Positions 10,201 through 19,162 of a stretch of DNA of 64,000 bases are shown in pieces; positions within the stretch are counted from its first letter, which is position 1; each line of letters begins with the position of its first letter. Position numbers and translations under genes: made by a program. The stretch covers positions 58,167 through 122,166 of the forward strand of contig JBPOFN010000010.1 of assembly GCA_051251725.1 (NCBI GenBank), read 5' to 3'. This stretch comes from JALZUE01 sp051251725 (lineage in GTDB: Bacteria > Pseudomonadota > Gammaproteobacteria > Enterobacterales > Alteromonadaceae). The notes under the pieces are model-generated. The model was not told where the DNA came from and made no database searches. It was given only the letters and a program-made list of their open reading frames with translations.

Positions 10201-11173
10201 GGGTTATCGGAACAATTGTTGTTTCAAGCCAATGTTTCCAGCCTTTTTTATCGATATTACATAATTCTTTTTTCCAAACTTTCCCTGCAGAGATCTTTTG
10301 ATGCATTTCATCAAAAAGTAATTTGTCATGCTCATTAGAGCCCAATATTTCTTGATGTTGGCCGATAATATCTTTCGTTTGATAACCATAAAGTTGACAA
10401 AACTTATCATTAACATATTGAATTTTATGATCTAAACCGACTCTAAAAACAATTGAGTGTTTATTAATGGCAAATTCAATATCAGCGAGTTTATTTTTTT
10501 CTTTTTTTAATTCAATAAAGGATGAACTGACAATAGCGGTAATTTTTCGATAGGCGGACATAGTAAAAGTGATTAAGCCAATCAAGGTAAAAATCCATAA
10601 TAAAACAATACCTTTTTCGATGTTTAATAAGCGATTCGCTGAAAAGTTTTCCATCTGCTCAACAACATGATTCAGTGCATTTGTAATTGCCAATAGCTTA
10701 GTATCAGAAAATTCCTGCCGGAAAGTATTATTTGCCATTTCGGCGTTTTTCATTTCGCTAATAGTCCGCGCACTTTTGATCAAAGTGGTTAACGACTGAT
10801 GCAGTGGCTGTTTAGCGTCAAAATAAAGATCACGAGTCAACGTTAAAATATCTTCAGTACCATTAATTAAAGTATCATGATTTTTTGACATCTCATTAGT
10901 CGTGAGTTTTATTTTATTGCTGATATTATCTGTAGTTGAAGAGTGTTGTTGCAGCTGTTCAAGTTCATTGATCGCTTTATAAACTTCAAAAATTAGTTTT
11001 TGGGACAAAGCTCGTTGTTTGCCCGCGATATTTATTAAGCTCGCATCTGAACGTTGGCTTTTAGCTAAATAACTTAAGGTAAAAAAAGAAGCTGATAATA
11101 AAAAAACAATAAGACACAAGCCAACTAAGTAAGACCTTTTAACTTTGGCCAGTAAATTTTTCAAATCCAGCAT
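7229..11173 (-). CDS. Membrane hybrid sensor histidine kinase (PAS-GAF-PAS-PAS-HisKA-HATPase-REC-REC)
   Basis: Very large sensor of 1314 residues. Two membrane segments (about 14-36 and 188-208) flank a periplasmic region resembling the PilJ/NarX-type N-terminal sensor. Then come a PAS domain, a GAF domain (about 360-505), two more PAS domains, a HisKA domain with the phospho-accepting His786 in MSHEIRTPMNG, an ATPase domain, and two receiver domains with Asp1077 and Asp1237. There is no Hpt domain, so phosphate must pass to a separate Hpt protein. The start is ATG 11173 with AAGGG 8 bases upstream; a TTG 21 bases earlier is unlikely. No ligand can be read from the sequence. It lies directly upstream of cobC. 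Confidence 0.9.
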   Translation of the reverse strand: MLDLKNLLAKVKRSYLVGLCLIVFLLSASFFTLSYLAKSQRSDASLINIAGKQRALSQKLIFEVYKAINELEQLQQHSSTTDNISNKIKLTTNEMSKNHDTLINGTEDILTLTRDLYFDAKQPLHQSLTTLIKSARTISEMKNAEMANNTFRQEFSDTKLLAITNALNHVVEQMENFSANRLLNIEKGIVLLWIFTLIGLITFTMSAYRKITAIVSSSFIELKKEKNKLADIEFAINKHSIVFRVGLDHKIQYVNDKFCQLYGYQTKDIIGQHQEILGSNEHDKLLFDEMHQKISAGKVWKKELCNIDKKGWKHWLETTIVPITHNDQIISHMAIQNEITEQKLMGFALGEIHSIIAEANKPCREKINKLLSLGCDLYHLPLAIVSEISDMTYTVKYSQSPNSEISAGDIYDVENTYCIHTLNANKPTAFHHAGISEIKKHPCYLGFGLESYIGCPIMVGDKRYGTLNFSGSEIRHAGPFSKNDLELIQLIAQWIGYEILKENQQNKMLSQQLLMEKMSTQARIGAWEVDLITEEIIWSAMTKEIHQVPDDYVPELSTAINFYKEGASREKIIELVNKAIEKGVPFEEELELTTIKGNSIWVATRCETVLENGKCIKLYGSFQDISERKKIQQEIIDKNRRMNLAADSAGIGVWELDLITDELRWDDWMFRLYGVDPEEFCDAYQAREQGIHPDDVALVTQHRQDAIAGKSKYNTQFRVIYPNGTIRYIKADALVLKDKHNNPYTMVGVNYDITDRVETELALTQAKEFAEKATNVKNEFLASMSHEIRTPMNGVVGMLDLLSETALTEEQKHQVIVAKSSADSLLYLINDILDFSKIDANKLELEALVFDIKLLVSEFADTMMQQAQKKGLELIVDTVSVNEPLVIGDPNRIRQIFTNLVSNAIKFTAQGEVVIKLILLPDSDDSWRLRIKVQDTGLGIEKDKQANIFENFQQVDSSTTREFGGTGLGLAIVKKLCQCMDGNVSLISDVGEGSIFICDVKVGKTAQVTPELPHVDISHINVLVVDDNQTNREVLSKQLKNWQVNVVSVESAAAALHLCESILELGHQPLFDIAILDMQMPEMDGAELGRRFRANKQFDAMKLVMMTSMRGQGDAKFFADLGFNAYFPKPASSSDIYNAINILIDEGKAYEGAKPLITRHYIKTLDHLEESLTTNEAVPEQWPDSSKVLLVEDNRINQMVAKGVLAKLEMPCEVAVNGQEALDKLSKDPNFTLILMDCQMPVMDGYQTTEQIRAGQASDNYKNIPIIAMTANAMQGDREKCLAAGMDDYLAKPIDKESVQEKLVFWHNNPTNVD

Positions 11174-11570
11174 TAAAGGGACCCTTAACAACAATTCAAT
11201 TAAATTAAATTTAGTACTTAACTACTATTGCATTTACTTCGCTATTTATCCAGAAAATGTCAATACGGATCATGTCTTTATTAGAAAAATTTTTTTGATG
11301 ACGAATAATCGTCTCAAAAGTAGAAAAACATTGGTTAAATAGGCAATTAAAATAACGCTAAACACCACCAATACAAAACAGATTGTGTTAACGCTACCAC
11401 AAGATATTTAAAAGCCTTGCTTTACATTTAAAATACTATTGCGATAATAAATTAGTTGCCAATTAATGGTGATTAGTTGCTATAATAAGCACCCTTTTAA
11501 TTGCAGCTTACTTAATTAGCGGTAATTAAACTTTCCTAAAACATCAATAGACTCTTTAAGGATTGACAAA
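11174..11570. promoter_or_regulatory. Divergent promoter region between the hybrid kinase and pgi
   Basis: AT-rich non-coding gap of about 400 bases. For pgi, a perfect TATAAT at 11481-11486 is preceded by TTGCCA at 11456-11461. The 19-base spacer is longer than ideal, so the -35 is uncertain. No stable hairpin or known riboswitch is apparent. Confidence 0.35.
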
Positions 11571-13205
11571 ATGTTAACCGGTTCAACTGCATGGCAGAAT
11601 CTTGAAAAACATTTTCAAGCAATTGAAAACCTCCATATGCGTGATTTATTTACTCAAGATAAAACACGATCAGACAAATACTCAACTTCCGTTGCTGGCG
11701 TATCTTTAGATTACTCAAAAAACCGCTTAACCGAAGACACTATTCCTTTGTTAATTGCTTTAGCGAAAGATGCTAACTTGGAAAAGATGCGCGATAGTAT
11801 GTTTGCGGGTGAAGAAATTAACTCCACTGAGCAACGTGCTGTATTGCATACTGCCTTAAGAAACTTCTCAGGTAAGCCAGTAATGGTTGATGGCAAAGAT
11901 GTGATGCCTGAAGTTAAAGCAACATTGGCGAAAGTAAAAAATTACGTCAATGCGGTTTCAAATGGTGACCTTGTTGGTTATACCGGCAAAGCATTTACCG
12001 ATATCGTTAGTGTTGGCATTGGTGGTTCATTTTTAGGTCCTAAGATCATGTCTGAGGCGTTAAAGCCTTATCAACAAAAGCAATTAAAAGTACATTTTAT
12101 TGCGAACGTTGATGCTTGCCATATTACCGATGTGTTAGCGAAACTAAACCCTGAAACAACCTTAGTGATCACCTCGTCTAAAACAATGACGACGCAAGAA
12201 ACGCTATGTAATGCGAATACCGCAAAAGCTTGGTTTTTAGAGACAGCCCCTGTTGAAGCGGTAGCAAAACACTTTGCCTGTGTTTCTTCAAATATTGCCG
12301 GCGCGAAAGAGTTTGGTATTTTAGAAGAAAACATTTTTCCAATGTGGGACTGGGTTGGCGGTCGTTATTCAGTATGGTCAGCAATCGGTTTACCATTAGC
12401 TTTATCTGTGGGGTTTGATAACTACCAAGCTTTCCTTGAAGGAGCGTTTGAAATTGATGAACATTTTCAAACCGCACCATTAGAAGAAAACATGCCGGTA
12501 TTAATGGCCTTGTTAGGTATTTGGTACCGTAATTTTTTCGGTGCGCAATCGCACGTTTTATTACCGTATTATCATTATTTACGTGGTTTACCTGCTTATG
12601 TTCAGCAGTTAGACATGGAAAGTAACGGTAAGTCAGTCACCATCAATGATGAAGTAGTAGATTATGCAACTGGCCCAATTATTTGGGGTAGTGAAGGCAC
12701 GAACGGCCAGCATTCATTCCATCAGTTAATACATCAAAGTGATACTATTATCCCAGCTGATTTTATGTTGCCTTTACAACCATTTCACGATGTTGAAAGT
12801 CATCATGACATGTTAGCGTCAAACTGCTTTGGCCAAACACAAGCGTTAATGGAAGGTCAAACCCAAGATGAAGTTAAAGCGACATTAGCGGGTAAAGGTC
12901 TTTCTGACGAAGCACTAGCAAGCTTATCACTACATAAAGTGATGAAAGGTAATAAGCCAAGTAATACCTTTATTTTTGACAAGCTTTGTCCAAAAACCTT
13001 AGGTAATGTAATTGCTTTATACGAGCACAAAGTTTTTGTTCAAGGGGTGATCTGGGAAATTAATTCTTTCGACCAATGGGGCGTAGAATTAGGTAAAGCT
13101 TTAGGTAATCAAGTATTAGATAAAATTGCTAATGCTGATACTGAATTAACCATGGACAGCTCAACTAACGCGTTAATTGCTCGTTACCGCGCAGCCAGAA
13201 AATAA
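11571..13205 (+). CDS. pgi: Glucose-6-phosphate isomerase
   Basis: Interconverts glucose-6-phosphate and fructose-6-phosphate in glycolysis and gluconeogenesis. The 544-residue length matches the bacterial family. Visible signatures are the sugar-phosphate loop SVGIGGSFLGP, the block GGRYSVWSAIGLPLAL, the catalytic His region GSEGTNGQHSFHQLIHQ and the C-terminal SFDQWGVELGK with the catalytic lysine. AAGG lies about 10 bases before the ATG. It is a single-gene unit closed by a terminator hairpin at 13224. Confidence 0.98.
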   Translation: MLTGSTAWQNLEKHFQAIENLHMRDLFTQDKTRSDKYSTSVAGVSLDYSKNRLTEDTIPLLIALAKDANLEKMRDSMFAGEEINSTEQRAVLHTALRNFSGKPVMVDGKDVMPEVKATLAKVKNYVNAVSNGDLVGYTGKAFTDIVSVGIGGSFLGPKIMSEALKPYQQKQLKVHFIANVDACHITDVLAKLNPETTLVITSSKTMTTQETLCNANTAKAWFLETAPVEAVAKHFACVSSNIAGAKEFGILEENIFPMWDWVGGRYSVWSAIGLPLALSVGFDNYQAFLEGAFEIDEHFQTAPLEENMPVLMALLGIWYRNFFGAQSHVLLPYYHYLRGLPAYVQQLDMESNGKSVTINDEVVDYATGPIIWGSEGTNGQHSFHQLIHQSDTIIPADFMLPLQPFHDVESHHDMLASNCFGQTQALMEGQTQDEVKATLAGKGLSDEALASLSLHKVMKGNKPSNTFIFDKLCPKTLGNVIALYEHKVFVQGVIWEINSFDQWGVELGKALGNQVLDKIANADTELTMDSSTNALIARYRAARK

Positions 13206-13223
13206 GTTAAAAATTTAACTATC

Positions 13224-13256
13224 AAAAAAGCCAGAATATTTATTCTGGCTTTTTTA
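13224..13256. terminator. Bidirectional terminator between pgi and serA
   Basis: Perfect inverted repeat GCCAGAATA / TATTCTGGC flanked by six As on the left and a T run on the right. It can stop pgi on the plus strand and serA on the minus strand. Confidence 0.9.
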
Positions 13257-13315
13257 TTTCACCTGCTTATTGCAACGTAACAAGCAATCATGGCTAAGCC
13301 ATTATACGTATCTGA

Positions 13316-14485
13316 CTATACATGCCTAACATGAAAGACATGTTCAACATCTGAAATCGCTTTCACTAACTCAGGCGTGGGTAATTGCTCAACATCTAAA
13401 ATAGTATAAGCAATATCATCACGGCTCTTATTAACCATATCAAGTACGTTAATATTTAAATCAGCTAATAAGTTAAGTACTGTCCCTAATACTTTTGGCA
13501 CATTGTCATTAGCAAAAGTAATTCGGTAGCCCGTCGTGCGTTCCATGCTAATCGCAGGAAAGTTAACTGAGTTAATAATGTTGCCATTATCTAAAAAATC
13601 GACCAATTGCTGGGCGCCCATAACGGCACAGTTTTCTTCAGCTTCAACGGTACTTGCGCCAAGATGTGGAAATAATACTACTTTCTCATGCTTGATTAAC
13701 GCTTCACTTGGAAAATCAGCAATATAACCATCAAGTTTACCGGCATCAAGTGCAGCAATAACCGCAGCTTCATCAACCAATTCACCACGGGCAAGGTTAA
13801 TTAATTTCGCCCCTTCTTTAATGGCAGAAAACGCATCGTCGTTCATAAAACCACGTGTAGCTTCTAACATAGGAACATGTAAAGTAACAAAATCTGAACG
13901 CGCTAATAATGAATTTAAGTTATCGGCTTTATTCACTTTACTTGATAAACGCCACGCTGCTTCAACACTTAATTTTGGATCAAAACCAATAACTTTCATG
14001 CCTAAGCTTAACGCTAAGTTCGCAACTTTTGCGCCAATCGCCCCCAAACCAACAACACCTAAGGTTTTACCTTCAAGTTCACTGCCGCCATATTGTTTTT
14101 TACCGGCTTCTACTTTTTTATGCAGTTCATGAGCATCAGTTTCTGTGCTTAATGAATCAACATAATTCATGCTTTGAGTAATACCGCGTGAACCTAGTAA
14201 TAAACTTGCTAACACTAATTCCTTCACCGCATTGGCATTAGCGCCTGGGGTATTAAATACCACAATACCTTGATGGGTATAATCACTGACCGGAATATTA
14301 TTAACGCCGGCACCAGCACGAGCAATGGCTAATACAGAGTCTGGTAACGTTTCGCCCTGTAACTTATGGCTGCGCAATAAAATAGCGTCAGGGTGCGCTT
14401 CATCGGCTGATACGCGATAGTTGTCTTTTGGAAAATGTTCTAAGCCTTTACTGGCAATATTGTTATACGTTCTGATTGTTTTCAT
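13316..14485 (-). CDS. serA: D-3-phosphoglycerate dehydrogenase
   Basis: First step of serine biosynthesis: oxidises 3-phosphoglycerate to 3-phosphohydroxypyruvate with NAD+. The 389-residue protein has the N-terminal substrate domain and the Rossmann motif VVGLGAIGAKVA near residue 146. It also has the catalytic Arg in LINLARGELVDE, the catalytic His in VVLFPHLGAST, and a C-terminal ACT domain starting near residue 320 (TGYRITFANDNVP). This is the short form with one ACT domain and no extra intervening domain. It follows serC by 190 bases on the same strand, so the two probably act together. Confidence 0.92.
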   Translation of the reverse strand: MKTIRTYNNIASKGLEHFPKDNYRVSADEAHPDAILLRSHKLQGETLPDSVLAIARAGAGVNNIPVSDYTHQGIVVFNTPGANANAVKELVLASLLLGSRGITQSMNYVDSLSTETDAHELHKKVEAGKKQYGGSELEGKTLGVVGLGAIGAKVANLALSLGMKVIGFDPKLSVEAAWRLSSKVNKADNLNSLLARSDFVTLHVPMLEATRGFMNDDAFSAIKEGAKLINLARGELVDEAAVIAALDAGKLDGYIADFPSEALIKHEKVVLFPHLGASTVEAEENCAVMGAQQLVDFLDNGNIINSVNFPAISMERTTGYRITFANDNVPKVLGTVLNLLADLNINVLDMVNKSRDDIAYTILDVEQLPTPELVKAISDVEHVFHVRHV

Positions 14486-14675
14486 AGAGTCGACTTCTTA
14501 TTTTTTATCGTTATTAAGCGCGAGTGTTTTAGTACTCTGCGCTTTTTATTGTTATTTTAAAGATGATATTCAGTCAATTTTCGTGAAAGTGCAGACAGGT
14601 TAAGTTACTTCACCGTATGAAATAAACATACTCAAAAACAAAACCTGAATAATACGTACTTAACTCAAACTGCTG

Positions 14676-15791
14676 TTAAGCGGTAACTTGCTTATATGCC
14701 CATGTTAACCATGGTAATAAAGCTTCAAGATCAGCTTGTTCTACCGTTGCGCCACACCAAACTCTAAGGCCTGCCGGTGCATCACGGTAAGCGCCAATAT
14801 CATAGGCAACTTGTTCGCTATCTAATAATTTTACGATCGCTTTTACTTGGTCGGCATCTGCTTTTAATTGAAAACAAACACTGGTGTTTGAACAAATATC
14901 AGCACTTTCAGCTAAAAAGTCGATCCAATCATTCTCAGCAACAAAGTTTTTAAATACTTGTAAGTTCGCTTCACTTTTTGCAACAGCTGCAGATAAACCG
15001 CCGATGTTTTCAACCCAGTTAAGCGCGTCTAAATAATCTTCGACACATAACATTGATGGCGTATTGATCGTCGCACCTTGGAAGATACCGTCGATTAATT
15101 TATTACCTTTAGTTAAGGCGAAAATTTTAGGAATTGGCCACGCTGGTGTGTACGATTCTAAACGTTCAACAGCACGCGGGCTTAAAATTAACATACCATG
15201 AGCACCTTCACCGCCCAGCACTTTTTGCCAGCTAAAGGTTGCAACATCGATTTTATCCCACGCCATTTCCATCGCAAAAACAGCACTGGTTGCATCACAA
15301 ATCGTTAAACCTGTACGCTCATCACTGATCCAATCAGCATTTTTAACTTTGACGCCAGATGTAGTGCCGTTCCAAGTAAAAATAATATCGTGATCAGGGT
15401 TTGCTTGGCTAAAATCAGGCAGCTGACCATAATCGGCAGAATATGAGGTCGCATTGGCTAATTTAAGTTGTTTAGCGATATCTGACGCCCAACCGGCACC
15501 AAACGATTCCCATGAAAAAACATCAACCGGACGCGGGCCTAATAACGACCACATCGCCATTTCCATTGCACCTGTGTCTGAACCGGGTACTATGCCCACT
15601 TTATAACCTTCTGGTAATTCGAGAAGGCGAATGGTTTCGTCGATAGCAAGCTTCAATTTGTCTTTACCTAAACTGCTGCGATGTGAACGGCCTAATGACG
15701 AGGTATCTAGTTCAGCTAAGTTATAACCAGGGCGCTTTGTACAAGGGCCTGATGAAAAATTAGGATTAGCAGGTTTTAAGCTAGGTTTCAT
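14676..15791 (-). CDS. serC: Phosphoserine aminotransferase (Methanosarcina/alphaproteobacterial type)
   Basis: PLP enzyme converting phosphohydroxypyruvate and glutamate to phosphoserine. The start PNFSSGPCTKRPGY and the block LGRSHRSSLGK resemble the longer alphaproteobacterial/Methanosarcina-type family, not the roughly 360-residue enterobacterial SerC. The PLP lysine is expected in FSWQKVLGGEGAHGML. The 371-residue length fits that type. AAGGAAAATAA precedes the ATG. It is followed by serA, so this pair makes phosphoserine. No serB is visible nearby. Confidence 0.9.
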   Translation of the reverse strand: MKPSLKPANPNFSSGPCTKRPGYNLAELDTSSLGRSHRSSLGKDKLKLAIDETIRLLELPEGYKVGIVPGSDTGAMEMAMWSLLGPRPVDVFSWESFGAGWASDIAKQLKLANATSYSADYGQLPDFSQANPDHDIIFTWNGTTSGVKVKNADWISDERTGLTICDATSAVFAMEMAWDKIDVATFSWQKVLGGEGAHGMLILSPRAVERLESYTPAWPIPKIFALTKGNKLIDGIFQGATINTPSMLCVEDYLDALNWVENIGGLSAAVAKSEANLQVFKNFVAENDWIDFLAESADICSNTSVCFQLKADADQVKAIVKLLDSEQVAYDIGAYRDAPAGLRVWCGATVEQADLEALLPWLTWAYKQVTA

Positions 15792-15933
15792 TTATTTTCC
15801 TTGAGAATGCGGTAATAAAAGTAGTGATTACCTAAATTACACGGTAGTGTTTTTGATAAAAATTTTACTGATAGTGCCTGAATTTACTGCAATGCTCAAG
15901 ACTTGTTGATTGGCGCTGGTATCAAATAATGTA

Positions 15934-15970
15934 AAAAAAGCCGTGGTGAAATATTTCACCACGGCTTTAA
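15934..15970 (-). terminator. Terminator of the tetR-MFP-RND operon
   Basis: Perfect 16+16 inverted repeat at 15937-15968, with arms AAAGCCGTGGTGAAAT and complement. On the minus strand it runs into seven Ts. It lies just after the RND pump stop at 16013. Confidence 0.9.
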
Positions 15971-16012
15971 CGGTTAGACCTGATATTTAATCAATAAAAT
16001 ATCGAATAATGA

Positions 16013-19000
16013 TTATGAAAAATTCACCACAGTATTTTCTTTAGCTTGTGCTAAATTATTACCTTTCGCAGCACTCGAGTCGGCATCATCGAGGTCTTGC
16101 TCGTTAAGTGGCGCTCGTTTTTCAGCTAATAATAAATAGAAGCTTGGTAGAATAAATAAAGTAAATATGGTGCCAATAAACATCCCGGCAACCAAAATAA
16201 TACCAATACTATTTCGCGCCTCAGCCCCTGCGCCAGTCACCAAGACCAGTGGGAAGTGACCAAGAATAGTCGCCGCTGTTGTCATCAAAATAGGGCGTAA
16301 ACGCGTGGTTGCCGCTTCTTTCACTGCCACTAATTTACTGTGCCCTTGCTCTTGCACATGGTTAGCAAATTCAACAATTAAAATACCGTTTTTGGCAATC
16401 AAACCAATCAGGGTGATCAAACCAATTTGCGAATAAATATTGATCGTCGTTAAGCCTAAAAAAGGTATCAGTAATGCTCCCGATAGCGCTAACGGTACAC
16501 AACCAAGCAACACCACCAGCGGATCTTTAAAACTATTAAATTGAACAGATAAAACTAAGAACACTATCACTAATGAAACTGCTAACACCATCACTAAGGT
16601 ATTACCTTCTTTGCGCAGCTGTCTTGATTCACCGGCATAATCAATCGTGTAACCCGCAGGCAGAATATCTTTCGCCGCTTGCTCTATCGCTTTTAGCGCA
16701 TTTTCTTTATTAGAGCTTGGCGCTTCAATACCCATAATTCTAAAGGAGCTTTGCTGTGCGAAAGTACCTAATGAACGCGGCACCGTTTTCCAGTTTAAGC
16801 TGGCAAAAGCTGAAATGGGCATTAACTGACCTGACGGCGTTTTAATATTTAACGACAATATTTCTTCTGTTTTACTACGTACATTATTATTAACAATCGG
16901 GATCACACGATACGCTTTACCACTAGCATCAAAGCGATTAACAAAGTTGCTTGATAACAACACCCCCATTTGCTCGCTGATGTAACCGACATTCATACCT
17001 AAATCAGCAATTTTTTCTCGATCTAACGTTAACTCAACTTGCGGTAAATCAATTTTTAAATCGGTGTCGGCATACATAAAGTGACCGCTGCCATAAGCCG
17101 CGCCCACTAGTTGATCCGCATATTGTTTCATTTCACTATAAGAAGCCGATGACTTAATGACCATTTCAATCGGTAATTGCCCTGCCGTTGGTAATGAGCC
17201 CGGCACAAAAGGAATAATACTGACACCTGGAATTTTTGCTAAATCGCCATAAACTCTTGGGATCAGCTCTTGCGAGCTAAAATCACGCTCATCATTACCC
17301 ACTAATTCTAAGCCACCAAAACCGCCATTAGTAAAAACTATTTGCCAAATTTGACGGCCACCGTCAACTTTTTCAAGTACTTCAACCACAGGTTCCATTT
17401 GCTTGATATTGTAATCAAGCGATGACTCTGGTGGCGATTGCACCATAAAAAAGATACCGCCTTGGTCTTCAATTGGGGCTAATTCTTTTTGCGAAAACAT
17501 ATAGAAGGGTACAGATAATATCGCCACCACAAAGGCCACTAAAAACAATTGCCCCTGCCATTTAAAAGCGCGATCTAATAATCGGCCATAGGCATCATGC
17601 ACTTTATCAAAAAGATGATTAACTTTGCGTGTTAAGCTTCCCTCTTGGCCGCCTCGCGGTGAAACATAAGCGCTCATAATGGGCGATAAAGTGACAGCAA
17701 CAATACCAGAAATAATTACCGCAATTGCTAATGAAAAGGCAAATTCTTTAAATAAAACGCCCGTTAGACCCGATAAAAAGCCAATCGGGGCATACACAGC
17801 AGCAAGAGTTAACGTCATCGAAATAATAGGTACTAATAATTGCCGAGAACTCACCAGCGCTGCTTGCGTTTTCGACATCCCTTGGCGCATTAAACGCGAG
17901 ACATTTTCAACCACAACAATGGCATCATCAACCACTAAACCAACCGATAACACAATCGCTAAAACAGTTAATAAGTTTAACGAAAAGCCCATTGCGGCCA
18001 TTGCGGCAACGGCACCTAAGATAGAAATAGGAATGGTAATTAACGGCACCATTGCACTTCTAAAAGAGCCCATTAAACACAGTACTACTAGCCCAACTAA
18101 AGCAACCGTTTCAAATAAAGTGGTAAAAATTTCAGTTAATGCGCTACGCATATAAAGTGTGCCGTCGTACGCAAAATCAATGCTCACCCCTTGCGGTAAC
18201 GATTTATTTACTTCTGCCACTGTGTCATATAATCGATTGCCAATTTCAATTTCATTCGCACCTGGCAGCGGCCAAATAGAAATATAAACAGTGTCATCAT
18301 GATTGAGTCTGGCGGTAACACTTGCTTCTTCCGAGGCCAGTTCAATTCTTGCAATATCTTTTAAACGAATTATCGCGCCATCAATTTCAGTAACGACTAG
18401 CTCTTCAAATTCAGCTACGTTAGTTAATTGCGAGTTAGCGACAATATCAATACGCTGATGACTGTTTTCGGTATAGCCCATAGTGGCTATACTGTTATTA
18501 CTTGCTAAGGCTTGATTAACTTCAGTTGCACTTAAGTTATAAATTTTTAAAGCGTCAGGATTTAGCCACACGCGCATTGCTGGCGTTCTTGCCCCTTCAA
18601 TACCAACTTTCTGTACACCTTCAATTGCATTTAATACCGGATTTACCTGACGGGTTAAATAGTCAGTAATACGCGATAAATCATTACCGTTAGCATGGAC
18701 ATTAAGATAAAACACCGCGAATGGCCGATCAGCGCGGCTAACTGAAACCACAGGATCTTGAGAGCCATTAGGTAATTCATAACGAATTTGACTTAAGCGC
18801 GCGGTTAATTCCGCTAATGCCCGCGTACTGTCTTCATTGAGCTTTAACCAAGCAGTTACTTTACTGGAGCCAGAAGTCGTAGTGGAGTCAACATATTCAA
18901 CCCCAGGTACTGTTGATGCGACCCGCTCAATAGGTTCAGTGATAAAACCTTGAACCACATCAGCAGAAGCGCCAATGTAGTAGGTTTCTATTACCAATGA

Positions 19001-19153
19001 TGAACTTTCTATTTTCGGAAATTGTAAGACGGGAATTTTATTAACTGCTGCTAAACCGGCAATACAGATGATAATAGAAACCACCAAAGCCACAACCGGT
19101 TTGCGAACAAAAACATCCATAATTGACGACTTAGTTTTATGCACATTATCCAT
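16013..19153 (-). CDS. RND efflux pump inner-membrane transporter (HAE1 / AcrB-MexF type)
   Basis: Proton-driven efflux protein of 1046 residues, about the standard AcrB length. It has the twelve-helix, two-repeat RND layout. The proton-relay Asp pair is in GLVVDDAIVVVENV in the fourth helix, and the HAE1-type periplasmic porter loops are present. Drug export is the family's usual role; the substrate cannot be read from the sequence. It follows the membrane-fusion gene by 9 bases and is the last gene of the operon. No outer-membrane channel gene is linked, so it probably uses a TolC encoded elsewhere. Confidence 0.95.
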   Translation of the reverse strand: MDNVHKTKSSIMDVFVRKPVVALVVSIIICIAGLAAVNKIPVLQFPKIESSSLVIETYYIGASADVVQGFITEPIERVASTVPGVEYVDSTTTSGSSKVTAWLKLNEDSTRALAELTARLSQIRYELPNGSQDPVVSVSRADRPFAVFYLNVHANGNDLSRITDYLTRQVNPVLNAIEGVQKVGIEGARTPAMRVWLNPDALKIYNLSATEVNQALASNNSIATMGYTENSHQRIDIVANSQLTNVAEFEELVVTEIDGAIIRLKDIARIELASEEASVTARLNHDDTVYISIWPLPGANEIEIGNRLYDTVAEVNKSLPQGVSIDFAYDGTLYMRSALTEIFTTLFETVALVGLVVLCLMGSFRSAMVPLITIPISILGAVAAMAAMGFSLNLLTVLAIVLSVGLVVDDAIVVVENVSRLMRQGMSKTQAALVSSRQLLVPIISMTLTLAAVYAPIGFLSGLTGVLFKEFAFSLAIAVIISGIVAVTLSPIMSAYVSPRGGQEGSLTRKVNHLFDKVHDAYGRLLDRAFKWQGQLFLVAFVVAILSVPFYMFSQKELAPIEDQGGIFFMVQSPPESSLDYNIKQMEPVVEVLEKVDGGRQIWQIVFTNGGFGGLELVGNDERDFSSQELIPRVYGDLAKIPGVSIIPFVPGSLPTAGQLPIEMVIKSSASYSEMKQYADQLVGAAYGSGHFMYADTDLKIDLPQVELTLDREKIADLGMNVGYISEQMGVLLSSNFVNRFDASGKAYRVIPIVNNNVRSKTEEILSLNIKTPSGQLMPISAFASLNWKTVPRSLGTFAQQSSFRIMGIEAPSSNKENALKAIEQAAKDILPAGYTIDYAGESRQLRKEGNTLVMVLAVSLVIVFLVLSVQFNSFKDPLVVLLGCVPLALSGALLIPFLGLTTINIYSQIGLITLIGLIAKNGILIVEFANHVQEQGHSKLVAVKEAATTRLRPILMTTAATILGHFPLVLVTGAGAEARNSIGIILVAGMFIGTIFTLFILPSFYLLLAEKRAPLNEQDLDDADSSAAKGNNLAQAKENTVVNFS

Positions 19154-19162
19154 AATTTTTAC

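Noticed and set aside
17679..18155. 158-residue plus-strand ORF inside the RND pump gene
   Set aside because: Antisense shadow of a long, conserved pump gene; no homology or ribosome site.
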